From: Paraburkholderia diazotrophica
GTDB lineage: Bacteria; Pseudomonadota; Gammaproteobacteria; Burkholderiales; Burkholderiaceae
Direction: 5' to 3'
Length of the DNA stretch: 64,000 nt
Assembly (NCBI RefSeq): GCF_900108945.1
Contig: NZ_FNYE01000021.1
Coordinates: 62,001-126,000, forward strand
The translations under genes were made by a program, and so were the position numbers. Each line of letters opens with the position of its first letter. The first letter of the stretch is position 1. A model generated the notes under the pieces. The model was not told the origin of the DNA and searched no databases. It worked only from the letters and a program-made list of their open reading frames with translations. This document shows positions 18,312-25,369 of this stretch, piece after piece.

Positions 18312-18741
18312 CAGGGTGCCGAACTACGCAACGCTGCGACTCCACCACCTCGCGCATCGACGGTTGCGCCAGTACCCGTTTGAAGATCATCGACGCGGCG
18401 TGATTTACGGCGTGCTGATCGATCACATGGACATCGAGCGCACGTGCTGGCCCGGTGCTGAACTACTCGGACGCGAGGCGTATTGCAGCAAGCCGACCGT
18501 GCTCAAGATTCTCAGGGAATTCGAAAGGGATGGGCTCGTTTTTTTTATCGATCCGGTCGTTCGAGGTGGCAGGAAAGGGCGTCGAATCCGTGTCAATTTC
18601 GAGTGTCTCGCGCAACGCGTAGCGGTAAAGCATGACTTAACCGCTGGAAAAACACTAGCGGTAAAGCCTGTCTTAACCGCTAACGGAAATTTAGCGGTAA
18701 AAAAAGCGGCTTTTCGTGGTCGCGTAGCGGTAAAGCCATGA
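18301..18741 (+). CDS. winged-helix putative replication initiator with iterons in its 3' end
   Basis: A 146-residue protein. Residues about 30-95 (G-V-L-I-D-H-M-D-I-E-R-T-C-W-P-G-A-E-L-L-G, Y-C-S-K-P-T-V-L-K-I-L-R-E-F-E-R-D-G-L-V) form a winged helix resembling phage/plasmid replication proteins and helix-turn-helix initiators. From residue 107 the protein is a 12-residue repeat ([VL]-A-V-K-x2-[LA]-x5). This repeat is produced by 36-bp DNA repeats TAGCGGTAAAG in frame. Initiator genes that carry their own origin iterons are known from lambdoid O proteins; by analogy this is the element's replicator. The start overlaps the zinc-finger gene. The assignment as initiator is inferred from the repeats and neighbours, not from a named family. 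Confidence 0.65.
   Translation: MNDDRVPNYATLRLHHLAHRRLRQYPFEDHRRGVIYGVLIDHMDIERTCWPGAELLGREAYCSKPTVLKILREFERDGLVFFIDPVVRGGRKGRRIRVNFECLAQRVAVKHDLTAGKTLAVKPVLTANGNLAVKKAAFRGRVAVKP
18620..18735 (+). repeat. 36-bp iterons with internal dyads (putative replication origin)
   Basis: TAGCGGTAAA(G/A) starts at 18620, 18656, 18692 and 18725, i.e. spacings of 36, 36 and 33 bp. The first two units also contain the inverse motif TTAACCGCT at 18637 and 18673. AGCGGTAAAG and CTTAACCGCT then form a 10-bp dyad with one mismatch around a 5-bp centre. The array is AT-richer than its surroundings and lies wholly within the 3' end of the winged-helix gene. Confidence 0.75.
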
Positions 18742-18932
18742 GTTATCCCGAAGTGTAAACATGAAGTAGGAGGGCTCCGGCGTTCGTGGTCCGCAAGGGC
18801 CGATGAAAAAGCGACGTTCGACGGAAAGCCGCTTACCCGTCGAACGATGCAGTTCAAACCACGCTCGCGAACCGCATGCGTTTGAACAACACCACATCCG
18901 CGCGCGAAGCATTATCGAAACAGGAGGCAGGC

Positions 18933-19253
18933 ATGAAGGACGAGAAAGAAGTCACGTTCAGCGAAGCATCTGGACTGGTCGGCCGTTTTTTTCACGTGAT
19001 GCACGGCCGTCGTATCCGGTATCAGGGCCGTGTCGTCGCGCAGATCGATGCGACGCGCTACCTGTGCCAGTTCTACGAGTTTCTGCTCGGTCAGCCGAAT
19101 ACGCTTCACGTGTTCAACCTCGACGATATGGTCTGGAAGGACGGTGAAGGGGCGGCGTCGTTCCAGTTCTACGACGACGCCGAGCACTGGCGCAACTGGT
19201 TCGAACATTGCCGGGAGCGCGATGCCTCGGCCACCGCAGGAGAGCCGTCATGA
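18933..19253 (+). CDS. hypothetical protein of the integrated element
   Basis: A 106-residue soluble acidic protein. AGGAGG lies 7-8 nt before the ATG at 18933. The sequence begins MKDEKEVTFSEASGLVGRFF and contains aromatic-rich segments (R-Y-L-C-Q-F-Y-E-F-L-L-G and H-W-R-N-W-F-E-H-C). No domain is recognised. Its stop overlaps the next start (ATGA), so the two are translationally coupled. Confidence 0.7.
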   Translation: MKDEKEVTFSEASGLVGRFFHVMHGRRIRYQGRVVAQIDATRYLCQFYEFLLGQPNTLHVFNLDDMVWKDGEGAASFQFYDDAEHWRNWFEHCRERDASATAGEPS

Positions 19254-19663
19254 CCAGCCATCTCGACCAGTTCAGTGACGCCGAGCGCTATGCGCTGGAC
19301 GCTATCGCGAACCTGCACGACGCCATACGTGAAGCGACAGGCACACACACGAGCTTCTGTGCGCACGGTATCGAGGACATGCTCGATTGCGCGCGCGTAT
19401 TCATCGATGCGATGGACACGATCTATGCCGACGGGCGGCTGCTCGCGGAACTCGGACGCCGGCAGACGAACCGGCTCAGCGTCGTCTCGCCCGCATGTGT
19501 CCCCGGTGGCGTCAGCGAAGCCGAACTGCTGGCCTTCTACGGCGACCCCGCGAATCTGGCGGCCGCAGGTGTCGTGGCGCTACGCGAATGCAGTGCAAAC
19601 CTCAGAGGCTGGCTGCGCGCGTGCAACGAGATGCTCGATGCGCGCGAACGTCCGCTCAACTAG
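19250..19663 (+). CDS. hypothetical protein of the integrated element
   Basis: A 137-residue mostly helical protein, MTSHLDQFSDAERYALDAIA onward, with a strong AGGAGA ribosome-binding site and a 4-nt overlap with the gene before it. Conserved-looking helices include A-R-V-F-I-D-A-M-D-T-I-Y-A-D-G and A-A-G-V-V-A-L-R-E-C. No family is recognised and no function is assigned. Confidence 0.65.
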   Translation: MTSHLDQFSDAERYALDAIANLHDAIREATGTHTSFCAHGIEDMLDCARVFIDAMDTIYADGRLLAELGRRQTNRLSVVSPACVPGGVSEAELLAFYGDPANLAAAGVVALRECSANLRGWLRACNEMLDARERPLN

Positions 19664-19727
19664 GCTTGCCTCGCTAGCCGCTGCGCGATAGTTTGCAGGA
19701 CGAGGCAACCACTCGCGGAGCGGCGTC

Positions 19728-19937
19728 ATGAACGACAACGTTGCACACGTGGCATTCGTGCGCATCACGCACGACATTCTGGCCGGCCTGATGGTTCCGG
19801 TCGCGCCGCCTCTCGATCGAGAAGCCATCCACGACCGTATCCCGCACGGCCCGCTAACGACCGTCGAGCAACGGCGGCAATACGAACGCGAACGCAAGGC
19901 GCGTTATCGCGCATCGCACGGAAGGACTAGCGCTTGA
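19728..19937 (+). CDS. small hypothetical protein upstream of the capsid genes
   Basis: A 69-residue protein with GGAG about 8 nt before the ATG. The C-terminal part is strongly basic (R-R-Q-Y-E-R-E-R-K-A-R-Y-R-A-S-H-G-R), a possible nucleic-acid-binding tail of the kind seen in small phage proteins. It lies 49 nt upstream of the prohead protease gene. No homology is recognised. Confidence 0.5.
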   Translation: MNDNVAHVAFVRITHDILAGLMVPVAPPLDREAIHDRIPHGPLTTVEQRRQYERERKARYRASHGRTSA

Positions 19938-19986
19938 CGCCGGTCGTGTCGGCGTCGAGACTCATAGCAACGCGAGGGGAGCTAGC

Positions 19987-20613
19987 ATGGAAAAGAGCTT
20001 TGAATTGCTAATCAAGTCGGCCAGTTCCGGCGAGTTCTCCGGCTGGGCGTCGACCTACGAGCCCGACCTCGTGAACGACCAGATCATGCCCGGCGCGTTC
20101 GATGAGACGCTCGGCCGCTGGCGCGGCAAGGGCATGTGGCCCGCGCTGCTGTGGCATCACCACATGGACGAGCCGGTCGGCGCGATCACGGATCTGACGG
20201 CGACCGACAAGGGGCTGCATCTGCGCGGCAAGCTCGCGTCGCTCGGACGTGGCCCGCAGGCGCGCGAACTGATGACGATGGGCACGCTGCGCGGCCTGTC
20301 GATCGGATTCCAGGCGAAGCGTGAGGAAATGGACGCGGCGAGCGGCCTGAACAGAATCTACACGGTCGACCTGTACGAGGTAAGTCTGTGCTCGGTGCCC
20401 GCCAACACCAGCGCGATGGTCACGAGCCTCGCGAAAGGACTGACGAGCGAGCGCATCGCGGAGCAGCGCCTAAGGGATTTAGGCGTGAGCCGCCGCGAAG
20501 CGCTCGCGTTTCTAGCCGCACTCAAGGGTCTGGAGGTGGCGCCGAGGGAATCGGCAGCGGCCACGGCGGACGTGCTGGCGCTGATCGCGCAACCCGTCAG
20601 GCTGCGACGCTGA
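19987..20613 (+). CDS. HK97-family prohead protease
   Basis: A 208-residue serine protease of the U35/HK97 gp4 type. The N-terminus F-S-G-W-A-S-T-Y-E-P-D-L-V-N-D-Q-I-M-P-G-A-F is diagnostic. The catalytic histidine is in L-L-W-H-H-H-M-D-E-P-V-G (about His59) and the catalytic serine in L-R-G-L-S-I-G-F (Ser105). V-D-L-Y-E-V-S-L-C-S-V-P-A-N is also typical. Length matches stand-alone family members. A strong GGGGAG precedes the ATG. It processes the delta-domain of the capsid protein encoded 34 nt downstream during head maturation. The catalytic residues are intact, so the pair appears functional. Confidence 0.93.
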   Translation: MEKSFELLIKSASSGEFSGWASTYEPDLVNDQIMPGAFDETLGRWRGKGMWPALLWHHHMDEPVGAITDLTATDKGLHLRGKLASLGRGPQARELMTMGTLRGLSIGFQAKREEMDAASGLNRIYTVDLYEVSLCSVPANTSAMVTSLAKGLTSERIAEQRLRDLGVSRREALAFLAALKGLEVAPRESAAATADVLALIAQPVRLRR

Positions 20614-20646
20614 CACGCGCGGTCATAACCGACATTGAGGTCAATC

Positions 20647-21816
20647 ATGGCCGAATTACTGGAGCAGATTCAGGAAGCGCTGGAGAAGCGCGATGGAGAG
20701 GTTCAGAAGGTCATCACGAAGGCGCTCGCCGATATCGCCGCGCTGCAGGCGAAGAGCGAGCAGCACGGCGTCAACCTGATCGACCTGGCACAGAAGGTCG
20801 CGGGCCGGCTCGAAGGCGGCAGCGGTGGCGGTGCCGGCGGCGGCAGCGAGACCCTGGGCGATCTGGTGACGAAGAGCGACATGCTCACGCGCTGGAAGTC
20901 GGGCGATGCCCGGGTCGTGCGCGCCGAGGTGCCGTTCAACCTGCACTCGAAGGCCGCGATCCTGAGCAACGTGGGCGACGCAACCGCGGGCTTTCCCGTG
21001 ATGCCCGACTTTCAGGTCGCGCCGTCGCTCGCGGTGCCGCGCTTCTGGCGCGCGCTGTACAGCCGCCCGACGTCATCCAACGCGATCGAGACCGTGACCG
21101 CGACGCCGGGTGGTGCGACGGGCGCCGATGCGGTCAGCGAAGGTGCGCTCAAGCCCGAGGCGTCGCTCTCGTATGGTCCCGCGACGGTGCCGGTCGTCAC
21201 GGTCGCCTACTGGGCGTTGTGCTCGCGGCAGCTGATGGAGGACAGCGCGGCGTTCGGGATGTATCTGAACGGGGAAATGCGCAACGGCCTCGACGCGAAG
21301 ATCGATGCCGAGGTGATCAACGGCTCGGGCGTCGCGCCGCACATGGAGGGGCTCGTGAGCGCGTCTACGCCGTGGGTGCCGGCCGCCGGTTCGATCGGCT
21401 TCGACCAGCTGATCAGCGCGGTCGTCACGCTGCGCGCGAACGGCGCGAGCAAGGTCGTGATTGGCACGAGCATCGCGGACTATCTGGCGACGATGCTGGT
21501 GAAGACCTCGACCGGCGAGTACGTGATCTCGCCCGGGGCGAACCTGCTCGCGATGATCGGCGCGGTGATCGTGCCGTGCTCGGCGGTACCGGCGGGCAAC
21601 TTCACGGCGGTAGGCACGCCCGAAGGTGCGTACATCGCCCTGCGAAACGACATCGTGGTCGAGGTCTCGCGCGAAGACATGGACAACTTCCGCAAGAACC
21701 TCGTCACGACACTCGTCGAGGCCCGCATGGCACTGGTCGTGCAGCGTCCGAACCTGTGCCTGTACGGGCCGCTGACGCCGCCGGTCGTTCCACTGGCCGT
21801 AGCGAAGAAGTCGTAA
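20647..21816 (+). CDS. HK97-fold major capsid protein
   Basis: A 389-residue capsid protein. Residues 1-60 are a helical scaffolding-like delta domain (L-L-E-Q-I-Q-E-A-L-E-K-R ... D-L-A-Q-K-V-A-G-R), then a glycine-rich linker (G-G-S-G-G-G-A-G-G-G-S) where protease cleavage could occur. Family patterns follow: G-F-P-V-M-P-D-F, P-A-T-V-P-V-V-T-V-A-Y-W-A-L-C-S-R-Q-L-M-E-D-S, I-D-A-E-V-I-N-G-S-G and R-M-A-L-V-V-Q-R-P-N. Start at the ATG 20647 with GAGG; an in-frame TTG four codons earlier is less likely. Paired with the protease, it should build its own prohead. No portal or terminase is encoded nearby, so DNA packaging must rely on another phage or be absent. Confidence 0.93.
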   Translation: MAELLEQIQEALEKRDGEVQKVITKALADIAALQAKSEQHGVNLIDLAQKVAGRLEGGSGGGAGGGSETLGDLVTKSDMLTRWKSGDARVVRAEVPFNLHSKAAILSNVGDATAGFPVMPDFQVAPSLAVPRFWRALYSRPTSSNAIETVTATPGGATGADAVSEGALKPEASLSYGPATVPVVTVAYWALCSRQLMEDSAAFGMYLNGEMRNGLDAKIDAEVINGSGVAPHMEGLVSASTPWVPAAGSIGFDQLISAVVTLRANGASKVVIGTSIADYLATMLVKTSTGEYVISPGANLLAMIGAVIVPCSAVPAGNFTAVGTPEGAYIALRNDIVVEVSREDMDNFRKNLVTTLVEARMALVVQRPNLCLYGPLTPPVVPLAVAKKS

Positions 21817-21936
21817 AGGCTTGCGTGCCGTCCCGCCTCCCTCGTTGATCGGTCGTGCGGGCGATGACGGCGCACCCACGGGGCGCGCGGGACCCGGCAA
21901 GACTCCCGCGCAAGCGCATGTCCATGATCGTTGTTC

Positions 21937-21971
21937 ACGGCCCGTTCACACACCCGTGCGGGCCGTTTTTT
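21937..21971 (+). terminator. rho-independent terminator after the capsid gene
   Basis: A perfect 8-bp stem ACGGCCCG/CGGGCCGT with a 14-nt loop, followed by six T. It lies about 120 nt after the capsid stop codon and would close the capsid operon. Confidence 0.8.
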
Positions 21972-21992
21972 CCGACCGGTGAGGAAACCGCA

Positions 21993-22466
21993 ATGGAAAC
22001 GACCTCAACTTCTTACGTGACCTTCGAAGCGGCCGGTCTGCCGTGCGTCATGTTTGTCACGCTTGCCGAGGTATGGCTCGCGTGTGTCGAGGTCTCGCGC
22101 GATCACGCGCTCTATCGATGCCGGCGCGAAGTCGAGGTCGCGGTACCCGATACGCTCGCGGGTCTGAGCGTCACGCCTGAACGCGTGTGTATTGCGGACA
22201 TGGGCGTCGCGAAGCTGCCGCCCGTCCTCGAGGCGGGCGCGAGCCTGCCCGCGTCGATCCTGCTGGCGTGCCCCGGCGGGATCATGTACACGGGCGTTCC
22301 GTTCGGAACGTCGTCCAGGGGGAAGTGGTGGATCGGCTTCCACATGCCGGGCGATAGCTCGCAGGACGAGGTACGCGCGGAGCTTGAACAGTTCGCGGTG
22401 CTGGTGGCCGCGCTCGCGCACGCGCCGATCACGGGCGGACCCGAACCGTATCACGAGATTCCCTAG
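21993..22466 (+). CDS. hypothetical protein downstream of the capsid gene
   Basis: A 157-residue soluble protein with GAGGAAACC before the ATG. It begins METTSTSYVTFEAAGLPCVM and includes G-K-W-W-I-G-F-H-M-P-G-D. No domain is recognised. It lies after the terminator, so it must have its own promoter or depend on read-through. A role in capsid size or helper interference would fit satellites but has no sequence support here. Confidence 0.6.
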   Translation: METTSTSYVTFEAAGLPCVMFVTLAEVWLACVEVSRDHALYRCRREVEVAVPDTLAGLSVTPERVCIADMGVAKLPPVLEAGASLPASILLACPGGIMYTGVPFGTSSRGKWWIGFHMPGDSSQDEVRAELEQFAVLVAALAHAPITGGPEPYHEIP

Positions 22467-22666
22467 AAGTCGTCCCTGGGTACGGCCGCGACACGCAGCG
22501 CGGTATCCTTCTGGCGCTTCGACATGCCCGCATCAGTCGCGGCGTATTCGCGGGTCAACTTCGTATCGTTAGCGATACGAGGTTCAATATCGGTCCGCGC
22601 GCCTTGCGCGGGTTTGATTTGCGCGAGCAGTTCGCCACAGCGGCGCGTCGCGCGCGCCTGTATGCG
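22463..22666 (-). pseudogene. fragment of a phage/plasmid-type DNA-binding protein
   Basis: The minus-strand frame reads R-I-Q-A-R-A-T-R-R-C-G-E-L-L-A-Q-I ... T-R-E-Y-A-A-T-D-A-G-M-S-K-R-Q-K ... L-R-V-A-A-V-P-R-D-D-F and then stops. This 'R-A-x-R-R-x-G-E-L-L ... A-G-x-S-x-R-Q' arrangement is familiar from a ParB-associated phage/plasmid family. An in-frame TGA lies directly upstream and no start codon with a ribosome-binding site is present, so it is taken as a remnant. It sits on the strand opposite to the capsid operon and may be debris from an older element. Confidence 0.5.
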
Positions 22667-23183
22667 TCACGCTTTCGGCAGTGCACTCGTTGTACCGCCG
22701 ATGGCCCGCCAGCCGACGCATATTTGCGCTCGCTGACGGCTGAATTTTCAGCCCATCCCCCTTAGCGTGAAACGCGCTCGCGGTCCGTTTGACCCCCGGC
22801 GAATTGAAAAGCGGTCAATGAGACAAACGAGATCGCGGGGTGTTTGACGAAGGGCCTTTTGACTTTTCACCCGCCCCTCCGGTCGGCCGCTGCCGTTTTG
22901 AACCCAGGGTTTACCGGTGGTGACGGCGGCGCACGCACGATGAAAGACTGTCGCCGTATCCCGCCCGGTCTGGTGACTCCTAACCCAGCCGGTCGCGGCC
23001 GATTCAGGGCATGGTCTGGAAGGTTCGTCTCGACGTATCTCGGACCTTGGGTGTCGTGTGTGCGGGCAGCGGGATATACCACGCACGACGCTCCACTTCC
23101 TTTCGCGCATCCGCACGAGAGGCAACTGTCACGCACGCGCTCACTCTCGACGCGCGTCGTGAGCTTTTGTTGTGGAGACAAGC
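22667..23183. other. element spacer without a supportable gene
   Basis: About 500 bp between the pseudogene fragment and the last rightward gene. Frames on both strands are open but lack convincing starts or composition. The run from about 22740 to 22870 contains repeated GTTTGAC / TTTTGA words (near 22786, 22841 and 22858), possibly promoter -35 elements. I cannot say whether an RNA gene of the ash/icd type is present. Confidence 0.4.
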
Positions 23184-23561
23184 ATGCATATCCCTGACAC
23201 TTCCCTTTCCCCTGTACGCGAGCGTGAGCAGGCCGAAGCCGTCGCGCAAGACGAGCGTCAGTACGCGCGCGCGTTCGCACAGGGCCAGCAGGCGGCGCTA
23301 ACGCTGCTGCATCCGCACGAGGCGCGAGCCATCGCCGGTATCAGCACGCAGTACATCATCGATGACGACTGGTATCCGGTGCCCGCGTATGGCTGGGGCT
23401 TGGACCTGTACATGGCGGCACACGGTCTGGACGATCCGTGCGACGCGAGCCGCGATGACATCGAGAGCTTCGCCGAGAAGCTGCTCGGCACCGCGTACCC
23501 GGACGCCGTCGCGGTCTGCGGGTTCATCGGCGGCGTAGCCGACGTGGTTGACCGTCTGTAG
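23184..23561 (+). CDS. hypothetical protein of the integrated element
   Basis: A 125-residue acidic protein with GGAGACAAGC before the ATG. Residues 10-50 are helical and charged (R-E-R-E-Q-A-E-A-V-A-Q-D-E-R-Q-Y-A-R-A-F). The C-terminal half contains D-D-D-W-Y-P-V-P-A-Y-G-W-G-L-D-L-Y and ends with a hydrophobic helix (A-V-A-V-C-G-F-I-G-G-V-A-D-V-V-D). No family is recognised. It is convergent with a small minus-strand gene whose stop codon abuts its own. Confidence 0.6.
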   Translation: MHIPDTSLSPVREREQAEAVAQDERQYARAFAQGQQAALTLLHPHEARAIAGISTQYIIDDDWYPVPAYGWGLDLYMAAHGLDDPCDASRDDIESFAEKLLGTAYPDAVAVCGFIGGVADVVDRL

Positions 23562-23906
23562 TCAAGAACCGGCAGCGGGGCCGCAAATCGGGCGCTGGCT
23601 GGCTTCGGACGGCTTCGGATATGCGCTGGCATCGGCGAGCGGCCGCGAAGCCGCCGGCGAGTCGTTTCGCGATGCGGTGCGACGCGCCAGAACGCGCGTG
23701 GTGACGTTCGCGGCGCCGGTCGATGCGGATGCAACGGTCGAGCGGCGCGGACCGATCTGGCGCCGTTCTGGCGCGCTCTGCGCGTGTCCGGCCGTCAGCA
23801 CGTACACGAGCGCGACCAGTTCGCAGATCACGTCGTCCAGAAACGACAAACCCGCCACGTCGGGCGGGTTCGTTCGGACTGCGGACCGCCACGACGGGCG
23901 GTTCAT
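23562..23906 (-). CDS. possible small gene directly downstream of the integrase
   Basis: A 114-residue frame starting 4 nt after the integrase stop codon and ending exactly next to the convergent gene's stop. The N-terminal half looks protein-like (V-A-G-L-S-F-L-D-D-V-I-C-E-L-V-A-L-V-Y-V-L-T-A), while the C-terminal half is arginine/serine-rich and less convincing. No ribosome-binding site is seen, so it would depend on coupling to the integrase. It may be spurious. Confidence 0.4.
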   Translation of the reverse strand: MNRPSWRSAVRTNPPDVAGLSFLDDVICELVALVYVLTAGHAQSAPERRQIGPRRSTVASASTGAANVTTRVLARRTASRNDSPAASRPLADASAYPKPSEASQRPICGPAAGS

Positions 23907-23910
23907 ACGT

Positions 23911-25188
23911 TCAGGCTGCGACGTTCACATTGAGCGGCGTCACGTTGCTATCGACGGCTCGCCCGTGCAGGTAGTTCGTCCATTGCCCCAGCAGGCGCGC
24001 GCGGCGCACATACATCGAATCGCGCTGATATGCCGCCGCCGTCTGTCCCTTCGGACGGTGCGCAAGCTGGCGCTCGCCAAGGCGGGGATCGTAGCCGTTG
24101 GCGTCGACCCATCCGCGAAAGCACGCGCGGCATCCGTGTGGCACGGGCGTGCGTCCCGGCGTGTCCGACGCCACGCCGGTCTCGCGGAAGAAGTCCTGCA
24201 ACGGCACATCGGGCATCGCGTTCGTGCCGAAGGTATTCGGGAACACGTACGTCTTGTGCAGCCCGGTATCGCGCATCGCACGCAGCAGCGCGACGACCTC
24301 GGGCACGAGCGGGACGTCGTGCTCGATACGGCCTTTCATCCGTTCGCCGGGTATCAGCCAGCGGCCAGCGTCGAGATCGAATTCGTCCCACGTCGCCTCT
24401 CGCACCTCGTTCGGACGTACCGCCGTATGCAGCAGCACGAACGCGCAGGCGCGCACGGTATCGGTCGGCTCGATGCCCGACAGGTGGTCCCGCACGAACG
24501 CGGGCGCGGCTTCGTGCGGCAGCGCCGGCTGGTGCTTCGACTTGTGCGCGCCGCCCTTGCGGCCTGGCATCAGTTTGCGCGCGCTCGGTACCGGATTGCT
24601 GACGACGTGCTCGGGCCATTGTGCAACGGCGTGGTCCATTGTCTGCGACGCGCGCTGCAATACGTCCGCGGCGACCTTCGGATATTCGACCCACGCCACC
24701 GCCAGCGCCTCGGCAAAGTCGCGCGGCTTGAGCGTATCGATGCCGCGCCCGAGCAGCGGCGCGAGATGGCGCCTGATGCTGCTGATCCACGCCCGCGCGT
24801 TCGCGTCGTCGGGATGCTTCCAGCCGGACTTCAGCTGCTTGTGCTTCGCTTCGGCGGCTTGCCCGAAGGTCGGGACCGTCGCGTCGCGCGCCGCCGCCGC
24901 CTTCTCGCGCTTGCGTTCCTCGATCGGGTCGCGCCCCGCGTCGACCAGTTTGCGCATCGCCTGCGCGAGTTCGCGCGCCTCGGCCAGGCTGACAGTCGCA
25001 AGCGTACCTAGCCCCATCGTGCGCCGTGCGACGTTACCCTTTTTGTTTTTATGCACTGGCGACATGTAGCGGTACATCCACTTCGCGCCGTTCGCGGTGC
25101 CTTCGGCGATCAGACCGGGCGTCAGCGAATCGGTGACCTGCTCGGCGGGTTTCAGCGCCTTCACGGCGGCCGTTGTAAGTTTTGGCAT
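23911..25188 (-). CDS. int: P4-type tyrosine integrase
   Basis: A 425-residue tyrosine recombinase. The N-terminal DUF4102-like arm-binding part (M-P-K-L-T-T-A-A-V-K-A-L-K-P onward) contains M-G-L-G-T-L-A-T-V-S-L-A-E-A-R, the usual pattern in P4/CTX-type integrases. The catalytic set is complete: Arg258 (H-T-A-V-R-P-N-E), His351-x-x-Arg354 (P-H-G-C-R-A-C-F-R), His377 (Q-L-A-H-R) and Tyr387 (A-A-A-Y-Q-R). It starts 175 nt from the right core and reads into the element, the normal position next to attP. The arm-type repeats at 25211-25230 lie between its promoter region and the core. It is predicted to catalyse integration into, and excision from, the chemoreceptor gene. Confidence 0.95.
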   Translation of the reverse strand: MPKLTTAAVKALKPAEQVTDSLTPGLIAEGTANGAKWMYRYMSPVHKNKKGNVARRTMGLGTLATVSLAEARELAQAMRKLVDAGRDPIEERKREKAAAARDATVPTFGQAAEAKHKQLKSGWKHPDDANARAWISSIRRHLAPLLGRGIDTLKPRDFAEALAVAWVEYPKVAADVLQRASQTMDHAVAQWPEHVVSNPVPSARKLMPGRKGGAHKSKHQPALPHEAAPAFVRDHLSGIEPTDTVRACAFVLLHTAVRPNEVREATWDEFDLDAGRWLIPGERMKGRIEHDVPLVPEVVALLRAMRDTGLHKTYVFPNTFGTNAMPDVPLQDFFRETGVASDTPGRTPVPHGCRACFRGWVDANGYDPRLGERQLAHRPKGQTAAAYQRDSMYVRRARLLGQWTNYLHGRAVDSNVTPLNVNVAA

Positions 25189-25210
25189 TTCAGTTTTCTC
25201 TCGGTTTTCG

Positions 25211-25230
25211 GCTAGCCACGCAGCTAGCCA
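25211..25230 (+). repeat. right integrase arm-type repeats (GCTAGCCA x2)
   Basis: GCTAGCCA at 25211-25218 and 25223-25230, 12 bp apart and in the same orientation as the left pair at 15696/15708. They sit upstream of the integrase start, where integrase binding could also repress its own transcription. Confidence 0.6.
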
Positions 25231-25362
25231 TCAGATCGATGCTTGGCGCGGTACGAAAATCTCGTCTCTCGGAACAAAACGTACTGTAGAGCATTGATTA
25301 TACTGCGTTTTAACGCACAAATACGAACCGATCCGATTCTATTCGGAACGCATGTCGCATTT

Positions 25363-25369
25363 CAGACCA
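25363..25369. repeat. right attachment core (attR), CAGACCA
   Basis: Exact second copy of the 7-bp core at 15627-15633. On this side the element contributes GCATTT before the core, still coding A-F-Q-T, so the element itself carries a mimic of the chemoreceptor codons. Confidence 0.75.

Larger units (their letters stand above)
15634..25369. mobile_element. ~9.74 kb integrated element: capsid-encoding phage-satellite-like island
   Basis: The element is bounded by the CAGACCA core repeats. It carries an integrase at the right end reading inward, and on the other strand an ordered cassette: hypothetical gene, AlpA-like, ParB-like, CHC2 zinc-finger protein, winged-helix/iteron protein, three small genes, HK97 prohead protease, HK97 capsid and two further small genes. 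I find no terminase, portal, head-tail connector, tail, holin or endolysin. This gene set and size agree with capsid-forming phage-inducible islands/satellites, although even those usually encode more packaging genes. A decayed prophage is the alternative. The intact integrase and overlapping gene junctions argue against advanced decay. Confidence 0.85.

Noticed and set aside
18620..18735. Repeats considered as a CRISPR array
   Set aside because: The repeated core is only about 11-17 bp, the unit is 36 bp with no variable 30-bp spacers, the array is inside a coding frame and there are no cas genes.
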